Assembly (NCBI GenBank): GCA_002411015.1
Contig: DHPY01000021.1
Span: forward strand, 1-19,320
Reading direction: 5' to 3'
Origin: Armatimonadetes bacterium UBA5352
Lineage (GTDB): Bacteria; Armatimonadota; Zipacnadia; Zipacnadales; UBA5352
Length of the DNA stretch: 19,320 nucleotides
Below the pieces are notes generated by a model. It made no database searches. It was not told where the DNA came from and saw only the letters and a list, made by a program, of their open reading frames with translations. A program made the translations under genes and the position numbers. Within the stretch, counting starts at the first letter, position 1. Each line of letters starts with the position of its first letter. Below are positions 9,501-15,622 of the stretch, piece after piece.

Positions 9501-10505
9501 TCGCAGCAGGTCACGCCGCCGCTGAAGGTACGCTGGCGCTTTCAGACGCGCGGGCCGGTCGTGGCCGGGCCATGCATCGGCCGCGGCATCGTCTGCTTCG
9601 GGTCGCGAGACGATTACGTGTACGCCCTCGACAGCTCCTCCGGTCAGCTCCGGTGGGAAGCGAAGACCAACGACCGGGTCGAATCGACACCGGCGATCGC
9701 CGGGAACGCGGTGTACGTGAGCTCAAGAGACGGCCGCGTCTACTGCTTCGGCACGGAGGATGGCGGCGCTCGCTGGGACTACGATACCGGCGCGGCCAGC
9801 CGCTCCTCGCCCGCGGTCATCGGGGGCACCCTCTTCGTCGGCAACCAGGAAGGTCGCCTCGTCGCGGTAGATGCAGGCACAGGCCGCCTGCAGTGGCAGG
9901 CCCGGGCCGAGGACGAGATCTCCGGCGCACCGACGATCGCCGGCGACCTCGTTGTGGTCGGCTCGTGGGATGGGCGCCTCCGAACCTTCGCGCGTGTGGG
10001 TGGCGCCGCGGCATGGGAGTACGACGCCGGCAACCCGATTGCCGCCGCCGCCTGCTCCGCCAATGGCACGATCTACTTCGGCAGCGACGGCCAGGCGGTC
10101 ACCGCCCTCAACGCTGCTGACGGCGCTGAACTGTGGCGCACCGAGTTAGACGGCCGTGTGCGATGCTGCCCCGCGCTCTCAGACACGTCCGCGGTGGTCG
10201 GCTGCATGGACGGGAAGATCTATGCTCTCGATCGCACCGACGGTTCCCTCCTGTGGGCGTTCCAGACCGACGACGAGATACTTGCATCGCCGGCCATCGC
10301 CGGGAACATCGTCTACGCCGGCTCCAAGGACGGCGCGCTGTACGCGCTCTCCATCGAGAGTGGTGAGGAGCTCTGGCGCTACTCGACCTCGTACGCGATC
10401 TTCTCCTCTCCCGCCACGGCGGAGCAGATGGTCGTGCTCGGGATGCAGTACTATGACGTGGTCGCGTTTGCTGGCCAGGAGTTCAAGCCGGGGGCCCTCA
10501 CATGA
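6537..10505 (+). CDS. SIR2-like / STAND NTPase / HEAT / PQQ-propeller protein (Avs-like architecture)
   Basis: The 1322-residue product has no signal peptide and is probably cytoplasmic. Residues 1-260 look like a divergent SIR2-like domain: a beta-strand and turn at FLGHAVRTS (22-30), IFTTDPTNLL (110-119), VKCAGS (160-165) and VLVGHTERDD (198-207) follow the order of SIR2 motifs. Residues about 305-620 are an nSTAND1-type P-loop NTPase: AELFFGREQE, Walker A GALGRGKTS (350-358), Walker B LLIDQFEE with D440, and an ISIREDFFGHL motif with R479. A winged-helix-like section ends in VVHEYMARRIEEW. HEAT-like repeats occupy about 745-905 and a TPR-like helical pair about 905-975. Seven to eight PQQ-type propeller blades of about 40 residues run from 978 to 1322, with signatures such as GSRDDYVYALD and GSKDGALYALS. 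Effector-STAND-sensor order is that of SIR2-STAND defence proteins. The target and a defence role are unproven. Start chosen at the first ATG after the hairpin. Confidence 0.8.
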   Translation: MITAIADYIKARRHELGRHVLFLGHAVRTSPDELTVEELVHRVALDWAEEHGVELPEEGRAEAALTVMAEQVPSHLERCRRLRALTDERRPSEAHTRLARMIADGYFPAIFTTDPTNLLQRALRNQHMEPETDYHLLIAGVHTPEEIDLAISGSMRVVIVKCAGSMTGEFLPLSQAEVDAAIDDIAPVINSSFKTLSVLVGHTERDDAFIRHIPMEGDRVFWINRIIPMDDEDLFQELKMESPASVDYHRLQPHVTKMLAARSSSRHLLCRDPGEPNAVFSALEDRISRYTRSHHVEKKPGPSLSVLSGGPFRFLDYYRVEDAELFFGREQETEDVIEMIRNNKLSVLFGALGRGKTSLLLAGVTARMRSEAEESDQDHGTPWLPIYVRCGDDPIESTRTAVDDSLADEEIPRIELERPLPDLLPEAIAVTGRPIVLLIDQFEEYFVKTGDRLQQEFATQLAEALERSDDKLRVLISIREDFFGHLYDMREQFPEILHHVYRLGKMSERAAKIAAIKPGSSFRLTIEEDLVDRVLGDLCHDGGCEPTELQIVMDRLYQTVAGHRYTIGSHTYTQLEGAERILRDYLEHTLQQLPPWERRLVRSILKQLVQSSELKAVRSVERIATEINQPEDTVERILARLEDLRLVRRVGKPEKRQYEVVHEYMARRIEEWMTERQIEVKDIQDLLTRELGNYQKFGLLMQEGALRVLSTHRAELTISPEEMDLIIRSAVARQVDVGYWLGRVEELGDQLAPTIKDMLHDKSSHVREAALRALGTHVSRDFLSDLVELLDDEAEGVRTLAEEYLRSLDRDLVHLLARSSSEERHLAAYALGRIESRRALRPLAQALRDDDPEMRDEVAEALMEMDPEMTTRVLIRRLRESPDAPWAVAYALGRVAQEPRAIREIELARKNQPRSAQIAYALAMANAQRREFEAASSLLDEAERLVTTDVGRQNVEEMRGEVLEQQERASHFVEWLTFHGNVRRAGYSSQQVTPPLKVRWRFQTRGPVVAGPCIGRGIVCFGSRDDYVYALDSSSGQLRWEAKTNDRVESTPAIAGNAVYVSSRDGRVYCFGTEDGGARWDYDTGAASRSSPAVIGGTLFVGNQEGRLVAVDAGTGRLQWQARAEDEISGAPTIAGDLVVVGSWDGRLRTFARVGGAAAWEYDAGNPIAAAACSANGTIYFGSDGQAVTALNAADGAELWRTELDGRVRCCPALSDTSAVVGCMDGKIYALDRTDGSLLWAFQTDDEILASPAIAGNIVYAGSKDGALYALSIESGEELWRYSTSYAIFSSPATAEQMVVLGMQYYDVVAFAGQEFKPGALT

Positions 10506-11326
10506 TGCGGCCCGTCGCGCTGCTCTTTGCGCTGTCCACCGTGCTCATGGCCGGATGCGGGCAGGTTGACAACATGCGGCGAGAGTTCGTCGCCGTGCGC
10601 TACATGCAGCAGGCGGAGGCGCATGCCGTGGGCCTGCCGCGAGAGAGCGCCCGGGCCGTGGCTGAGCTTGACCGCGCCGTCGCCCTCATGCCCCATGACG
10701 AGGACTTGCAGCGACGGGCGGCGCTGCTCTACGCCGCCGCCCGGGCGTGGGAGCGCGCAATCCCGCTCTTTGAGGCACAAGACGAGTTGGACACGAGCGA
10801 TCGTCTCGCCTACGCCAACTGCCTGCTCAAGGCAGGGCGGATCGAGGCGGGAGCGAATATCTGCCTCGAAGTGCTTGACAATGCCATGAAGCAGCGCACA
10901 GCATCCGGCGTTACGACGCCTGAGGTGGCGCTGCTGCTCAATGATGCCGGATACATCCTTGCCAATGCCGACCTGCACCTGGACCGCGCGTGGGAGGCCG
11001 TCAGTCTTGCCGTCGAGGTGATGCCGCTGCAGGCGGCCTTCGTGGACAGCCTCGGCTGGGCGGCCTACCGGCGTGATGAGCTCACCGACGCCGCATTTCA
11101 CCTGGAGCGCGCGCGCCGGCACTCACCGTACGACGACCCTGAGATGCTCTACCACCTGGGCGTCGTCTACGCCCGACAGGGCCGACACAGCGACGCGGTG
11201 AAAGTGCTTCGCGAAGCCGGAGTCCTCGCGCCGGATTGGAGCGAGGTGCAGGAGGAACTGACCCGCATCAGCCGAATACTGCCCGCTCCCGGACTTGCCC
11301 GCGTGGCCGATCCGCAGGTGGGATGA
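10502..11326 (+). CDS. TPR-repeat lipoprotein coupled to the STAND gene
   Basis: The 274-residue product begins MMRPVALLFALSTVLMAGC, a lipoprotein signal peptide with the lipid-accepting Cys at 19 (Met at -3 makes the lipobox slightly unusual). The rest is helical with TPR-like pairs: SARAVAELDRAVALMPHDED, YANCLLKAGRIEAG, LLLNDAGYILA...LDRAWEAVSLAVEVMPLQ, SLGWAAYRRDELTDAAFHLE and YHLGVVYARQGRHSDAVKVL. It probably acts as a membrane-anchored protein-interaction scaffold. Its ATG at 10502 overlaps the stop of the SIR2-STAND gene as ATGA, so the two are translationally coupled. A second ATG follows directly at 10505. The family match is generic TPR; no specific function can be assigned. Confidence 0.8.
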   Translation: MMRPVALLFALSTVLMAGCGQVDNMRREFVAVRYMQQAEAHAVGLPRESARAVAELDRAVALMPHDEDLQRRAALLYAAARAWERAIPLFEAQDELDTSDRLAYANCLLKAGRIEAGANICLEVLDNAMKQRTASGVTTPEVALLLNDAGYILANADLHLDRAWEAVSLAVEVMPLQAAFVDSLGWAAYRRDELTDAAFHLERARRHSPYDDPEMLYHLGVVYARQGRHSDAVKVLREAGVLAPDWSEVQEELTRISRILPAPGLARVADPQVG

Positions 11327-11394
11327 GCTCCGGGGGCCGGTCAACAGAATTGGCGCACGCACACGGATGACACACTGACGGGAGAAGGACTACG

Positions 11395-12579
11395 ATGAAG
11401 ACCGCCCGACGCATGGAGGCTATCAGGCCCTCCGCTACCATCGCGATGAACATGAAGGCCAGGGAGCTTAAGGCCGCCGGAAAGGACGTCCTCTCCTTCG
11501 CTGTTGGAGAGCCGGACTTCCCGACCCCGGACAACGTGCTTGAGGCAGCCAAACGCGCGATGGATGAGGGGCAGACGAAGTACACCCCCGAGGCCGGGAC
11601 CGTCGAACTGCGCGAGGCGATCTGCGAGGCCACCCGCCGCGACCTCGGGCTCTCATACGAGCCAACGAACGTGATCGTCTCCAACGGCGCGAAGCACTCG
11701 CTGATGAACATCGCCGAGGTCATGCTCGATGAGGGCGATGAGATCATCATCTTCTCCCCCTACTGGGTGACCTACCCGGTGCAGGCGGAGTTCGCGGGCG
11801 CGAAGCCGGTCTTCATCGAGACCCGCGGTGAGGACGACTTCCAGCCGGATCTCGCGCAGATCCGCGCGGCAGTGACCGATCGCACCGTCGCGATCCTGCT
11901 CAACAGCCCGTGCAACCCCACCGGCGCGGTCTACGCCCCGGAGACGATCGAGGGCATCGCGCAGATCGCGGTGGAGAAGGACCTCACGATCATCTCAGAC
12001 GAGATCTACAAGCATATCATCTTCGGCGACGCGAAGCACCTCAGCCCCGCGCAGGTCAGCGACGAGGCGCGCGCGCGCACGCTGATCGTGGATGGCGTCG
12101 CGAAGACCTACGCCATGACCGGCTGGCGCATCGGCTGGATCATCGGCGACCCGGCGTTCATCAAGCGCGCCAGCGCCCTGCAGGGCCAGTCCACCTCGAA
12201 CCCGAACTCCATCGCGCAGGCCGCCACGATCGAGGCGCTGCTCGGTCCGCAGGATTCGGTCGGCGAGATGACGGCCGAGTTCGAGCGCCGTCGCGACTAC
12301 GTGATGGAGCGGCTCGCTGAGATCCGAGGCGTCACCTGCGCCACCCCGCGCGGAGCGTTTTACGCCTTCCCGAACGTCTCAGAGCACTACGGGCGTACCC
12401 TCGATGGCAGGAAGATCGGCGGCTCACTCGACCTTGCCGAGTATCTGCTGGAGAAGGCGCTCATCAGTCTAGTCCCGGGCGAGGCCTTCGGCGCGGAGGA
12501 CTACATCCGCATCAGCTTCGCCACCAGCATGGAGGCGCTCGACATGGGCCTCACGCGACTGAAGGACGCGCTGGCGTAG
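11395..12579 (+). CDS. Aspartate aminotransferase, class I, subgroup 1-beta (PLP-dependent)
   Basis: It transfers the amino group between aspartate and 2-oxoglutarate, giving oxaloacetate and glutamate; some relatives also accept prephenate or aromatic substrates. The 394-residue length is typical. The fold-type I motifs are in order: VGEPDFPTPDNV near the N-terminus, SNGAKHSL (cofactor phosphate region), NSPCNPTGAVY, SDEIYKHI and the PLP-binding lysine K237 in VDGVAKTYAMTGWRIGW, followed by the FATSMEALDMGL end. The ATG at 11395 is preceded by GGGAGAAGGA with good spacing. It lies 68 nt after the lipoprotein gene and 85 nt before icd. Together with the icd and mdh genes it sits at the oxaloacetate/2-oxoglutarate node. 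Confidence 0.93.
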   Translation: MKTARRMEAIRPSATIAMNMKARELKAAGKDVLSFAVGEPDFPTPDNVLEAAKRAMDEGQTKYTPEAGTVELREAICEATRRDLGLSYEPTNVIVSNGAKHSLMNIAEVMLDEGDEIIIFSPYWVTYPVQAEFAGAKPVFIETRGEDDFQPDLAQIRAAVTDRTVAILLNSPCNPTGAVYAPETIEGIAQIAVEKDLTIISDEIYKHIIFGDAKHLSPAQVSDEARARTLIVDGVAKTYAMTGWRIGWIIGDPAFIKRASALQGQSTSNPNSIAQAATIEALLGPQDSVGEMTAEFERRRDYVMERLAEIRGVTCATPRGAFYAFPNVSEHYGRTLDGRKIGGSLDLAEYLLEKALISLVPGEAFGAEDYIRISFATSMEALDMGLTRLKDALA

Positions 12580-12612
12580 CGAGCAGGTTCACCCGGTCAT
12601 CAAGAACACTCT

Positions 12613-12640
12613 GGAGCGGGCGGGTCCTCTCCCCCGCTCC
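12613..12640 (+). terminator. Hairpin between aminotransferase and isocitrate dehydrogenase genes
   Basis: GGAGCGGG (12613-12620) and CCCGCTCC (12633-12640) form an 8-bp stem with a 12-nt loop, followed by GATCTTCATT. The downstream T content is weak, so it may be a leaky terminator, an mRNA stabiliser or an intra-operon attenuator, placed just before the icd SD. Confidence 0.4.
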
Positions 12641-12664
12641 GATCTTCATTCAGGAGGAAAGAAC

Positions 12665-13744
12665 ATGTATCGGATCACGCTGATTCCCGGCGATGGCACC
12701 GGCCCCGAACTGGTCGAGGCCATGCGCCGATGCGTTGAGGCCACAGGCGTCAAAATCGAGTGGGACGTGCAGCACGCCGGCATGGACGTGCTGGAGCAGG
12801 AGGGCACGCCGCTGCCGGACAAGGTCCTCGACTCGATTCGCGAGAACAAGATCGCCATCAAGGGCCCGATCACCACACCGGTCGGCGGCGGCTTCCGCTC
12901 GGTGAACGTGGCGCTGCGCAAGGTCCTCGACCTGTACGCATGCCTGCGGCCCTGCAAGTACTATGAGGGCGTCGCCTCGCGCTACCCGGAGGCCGATGTC
13001 GTCATCGTGCGCGAGAACACGGAGGACGTCTACGCCGGGATCGAGTTTGAGCGCGGCACGCCCGAGTGCGCTGAGATCATCGGCGAGATCGAGCGCCTGA
13101 GCGGCGAGCACATCCGCGAGGGCTCCGGCATCTCGATCAAGCCGATCTCGGAGTTCGCCAGCGATCGCATCGTGCGCTTCGCATTCGAGTACGCCATCGA
13201 AAACGGGCGTAAGAAAGTCACCGCGGTCCACAAGGCCAACATCCAGAAGTTCAGCGACGGCCTGTTTCTCGAGGTTGCGCGCCGCGTGGCCGAGGACTAC
13301 GCGGGCTCCGGCATCGAGTTCGAGGACCGGATCGTTGACAACATGTGCATGCAGCTCGTGCAAAAGCCCGATCTCTATGACGTCCTGGTGCTGCCGAACC
13401 TCTACGGGGATATCCTCAGCGACCTCGCCTGCGGCCTGGTGGGCGGCCTGGGCGTCGCCCCCGGCGCGAACATCGGCGAGGAGATCGCGGTCTTCGAGCC
13501 GACTCACGGCAGCGCGCCGAAGTATGCCGGTCAGAACAAGGTCAACCCCACAGCGACGATCCTCTCCGCGGTGATGATGCTGCATCACATGCGCGAGCAC
13601 GAGGCCGCGAAGCGTCTCGAAGACGCCGTGGCCGCGGTCATCGCGGAGGGCGACCAGGTTACCTACGACCTCAAGCCGACCCGCGACGACCCGACCGCAG
13701 TCGGCACCTCGCAGATGGCGGACGCGATCATCGCGCGGATGTAA
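12665..13744 (+). CDS. icd: Isocitrate dehydrogenase (isocitrate/isopropylmalate dehydrogenase family)
   Basis: It oxidatively decarboxylates isocitrate to 2-oxoglutarate in the TCA cycle. The 359-residue protein shows PGDGTGPELV at the N-terminus and the substrate-binding segment RSVNVALRKVLDLYACLRP, which matches isocitrate dehydrogenase rather than isopropylmalate dehydrogenase (compare the E. coli Icd segment around S113). It also has VRENTEDVYAGIEF, the catalytic KANIQKFSDG, the metal-binding NLYGDILSDLACGLVGGLG and the cofactor loop HGSAPKYAGQNKVNPTATIL. It is shorter than E. coli NADP-Icd (416) and close in length to NAD-type enzymes, so NAD use is likely but not certain. AGGAGG lies 8 nt before ATG 12665. 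It follows the aminotransferase gene in the same direction. Confidence 0.9.
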   Translation: MYRITLIPGDGTGPELVEAMRRCVEATGVKIEWDVQHAGMDVLEQEGTPLPDKVLDSIRENKIAIKGPITTPVGGGFRSVNVALRKVLDLYACLRPCKYYEGVASRYPEADVVIVRENTEDVYAGIEFERGTPECAEIIGEIERLSGEHIREGSGISIKPISEFASDRIVRFAFEYAIENGRKKVTAVHKANIQKFSDGLFLEVARRVAEDYAGSGIEFEDRIVDNMCMQLVQKPDLYDVLVLPNLYGDILSDLACGLVGGLGVAPGANIGEEIAVFEPTHGSAPKYAGQNKVNPTATILSAVMMLHHMREHEAAKRLEDAVAAVIAEGDQVTYDLKPTRDDPTAVGTSQMADAIIARM

Positions 13745-13757
13745 GCGACCTCAGTGA

Positions 13758-13793
13758 GCGTGGCACGTGCGCCCGAGGGCGGGCGTGCCACGC
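13758..13793. terminator. Bidirectional terminator-like hairpin between convergent genes
   Basis: The 10-bp arms GCGTGGCACG (13758-13767) and CGTGCCACGC (13784-13793) match perfectly. An inner GCCC/GGGC pair extends the stem. It lies between the stop of icd and the stop of the minus-strand membrane protein gene. It has no T-run, so it may act as a Rho-dependent end or 3' stabiliser rather than an intrinsic terminator. Confidence 0.55.
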
Positions 13794-13797
13794 CGCG

Positions 13798-14562
13798 TCA
13801 TCCGCGCCCCCGCAGCGGCCACGCGAGGATGATCGCCGGGATGCCGACCAGCGCCAGCGCCATGATCCCGAAGTCGAGGATCGAGGAAGCCCACGCCAGG
13901 CCCCACCCGGCCGCCACATCCACCGCATGCCGGTATTGAGCGAGTTCGTCCACCTCGAAGACCACCACGATCGCCACGCCCACCAGCACCGCCACCACAG
14001 CAAGCGCGGGCAGACTCGCGCGCAGGTCGATCTCGCTCGGCGCAAGCTCCGCCCCGATGCTCAGCGCGAGATAGAGGAAGGCCCACGTGCGCCATGAGTG
14101 GTAGTCGAGGCCCAGCAGCACATCCGCGAGGCGCCGCCAGTCGGAGGTCATCACCAGCGCGTCCGGGTCCTGCGGAACACCCAGCAGCCGCGACACGCCC
14201 CACAGCGCCACTGCGCCGACAGCGAGCGGCATGATCGCCGCCAGCCCCGTTGCCAGCCATGGCACTCCCCAGGGAGCCCAGCGCGTCCCTGCCCGACAGT
14301 AGCCGCGCCCCTCGTCATCGAGGAAGAACGGGACGCAGCGGCTCACCCGGAAGCCTGCGAGGAGATAGCCGATCGCGTGGCTCGTCTCGTGGAGGATGTT
14401 GCCGGGCGTGCGCAGAATACCCACGAGAAGCCTTCGTGCCGGCGCACGCCCCCAGGTGGCGCGCAGCACCCGGTCGAAGACCAGCCGCGAGACCACGAAG
14501 AGGAACGCGGCCTCGCCCGCCACCAGCAGGACTCTGCGGATAAGCTCAAGCGAAGAGGGCAT
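13798..14562 (-). CDS. Integral-membrane HExxH protein, M50 (site-2-protease)-like
   Basis: The 254-residue product is hydrophobic, with roughly five to six membrane segments. The motif TPGNILHETSHAIGYLLAG contains a zinc-type HExxH at H58-E59-x-x-H62 inside a hydrophobic helix, as in site-2-protease-like M50 peptidases, and then FRV. A later APSEIDL (174-180) resembles the P-S-x-x-D pattern I associate with a group of M50-like proteins, and D179 would be a candidate third metal ligand. No PDZ domain is present. It might cleave membrane proteins or serve as a non-proteolytic relative. It is convergent with icd, divergent from mdh and stands alone on its strand. No SD precedes ATG 14562. The family assignment rests on the motif by eye. 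Confidence 0.65.
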   Translation of the reverse strand: MPSSLELIRRVLLVAGEAAFLFVVSRLVFDRVLRATWGRAPARRLLVGILRTPGNILHETSHAIGYLLAGFRVSRCVPFFLDDEGRGYCRAGTRWAPWGVPWLATGLAAIMPLAVGAVALWGVSRLLGVPQDPDALVMTSDWRRLADVLLGLDYHSWRTWAFLYLALSIGAELAPSEIDLRASLPALAVVAVLVGVAIVVVFEVDELAQYRHAVDVAAGWGLAWASSILDFGIMALALVGIPAIILAWPLRGRG

Positions 14563-14570
14563 AGCCGCGC

Positions 14571-14579
14571 ATTATAGCA
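14571..14579 (-). promoter_or_regulatory. Extended -10 promoter for the M50-like gene, possibly giving a leaderless mRNA
   Basis: Read on the minus strand the sequence is TGCTATAAT, an extended -10 (TGnTATAAT). Only eight bases separate it from the ATG at 14562, so the start of transcription falls within a few bases of the start codon. No -35 is recognisable and no SD fits in the gap. Confidence 0.5.
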
Positions 14580-14653
14580 CATCCACGCCGGCCGCCCCCG
14601 CGGCCAGGCTGGCCGCCACCAGCATCATCTGAACGTGAAATCGGAGCGAAGCC

Positions 14654-15583
14654 ATGAAAGTGACCGTCGTCGGAGCAGGACATGTCGGAGCCACCACCGC
14701 CCAGCGGATCATCGAGGGCAGCATCGCGGACGTCTATCTCGTGGATATCGTTGAGGGCCTCGCCGCGGGCAAGGCGCTTGATATGGCCCAGGCCGCGCCA
14801 CTCGCCGGGCACTCCAGCACCATCACCGGCGGCACTGACTATGAGCCCGCCGAGGGCTCGGATGTGGTCGTCATCACCGCCGGAATCGCGCGCAAGCCGG
14901 GGATGTCGCGCGACGACCTCCTCGCCACGAACGGGAAGATCATCACCGGCATCGTGGAGGAGATCACGCGCGTTACCCCCGGTGCGATCATCATCATGGT
15001 CACGAACCCGCTCGACGTGACCACGCACATAGCGATGCAGGTCTCGGGCCTGCCGCGCGAGCGCGTGATGGGCATGGCGGGCGCCCTGGACACCGCGCGC
15101 TTCCGCTGCTTCATCGGCATGGAGCTTGGCTGCTCGGCGGTAGACGTGCAGGCGATGGTCCTCGGCGGCCATGGCGACTCGATGGTCCCGCTGGCAAGCT
15201 CGGCGACGGTTGGCGGTGTGCCGATCACGCAACTGATCGAGCCCGGGCGCCTCGAGGAGATCATCCAGCGCACCCGCGACGGCGGCGCCGAGATCGTCGG
15301 CCTCCTCAAGCAGGCCAGCGCCTTCTACGCGCCCTCGGCGGGCGTGACGGAGATGGTCGCCTCGATTATCCGCAATGAGGGTCGGGTGATGCCCGTCTCC
15401 GTGCTCCTCAAGGGCGAGTACGGCATCAGCAACTGCTTCCTCGGCGTGCCGGTGAAGCTTGGCGCGGGCGGCGTGGAGGAGATCATCGAGGTCGCGCTCT
15501 CTCACGAGGAGATGGCCGCGCTGCAGGCATCGGCGGGGCATGTCCAGGAGACCGTTGCGGCGTGGGAGCGCCTGTCCGCATAG
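14654..15583 (+). CDS. mdh: Malate dehydrogenase (LDH-like type)
   Basis: It interconverts malate and oxaloacetate with NAD(H) in the TCA cycle. The 309-residue length is typical of the LDH-like bacterial MDH. The N-terminal Rossmann motif VGAGHVGATTA is followed by YLVDIVEG, whose Asp favours NAD. The active-site loop AGIARKPGMSRDDLL carries the Arg that selects malate; LDH has Gln there. Further motifs are TNPLDVTTHIA, GALDTARFR and the catalytic-His motif GGHGDSMVPL. GGAG lies 7 nt before ATG 14654. A secreted glycosidase gene follows after 39 nt in the same direction. Confidence 0.95.
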   Translation: MKVTVVGAGHVGATTAQRIIEGSIADVYLVDIVEGLAAGKALDMAQAAPLAGHSSTITGGTDYEPAEGSDVVVITAGIARKPGMSRDDLLATNGKIITGIVEEITRVTPGAIIIMVTNPLDVTTHIAMQVSGLPRERVMGMAGALDTARFRCFIGMELGCSAVDVQAMVLGGHGDSMVPLASSATVGGVPITQLIEPGRLEEIIQRTRDGGAEIVGLLKQASAFYAPSAGVTEMVASIIRNEGRVMPVSVLLKGEYGISNCFLGVPVKLGAGGVEEIIEVALSHEEMAALQASAGHVQETVAAWERLSA

Positions 15584-15622
15584 GAGCACCCGAACGCCGC
15601 GCACTCGAAAGGAGTATCGCCG

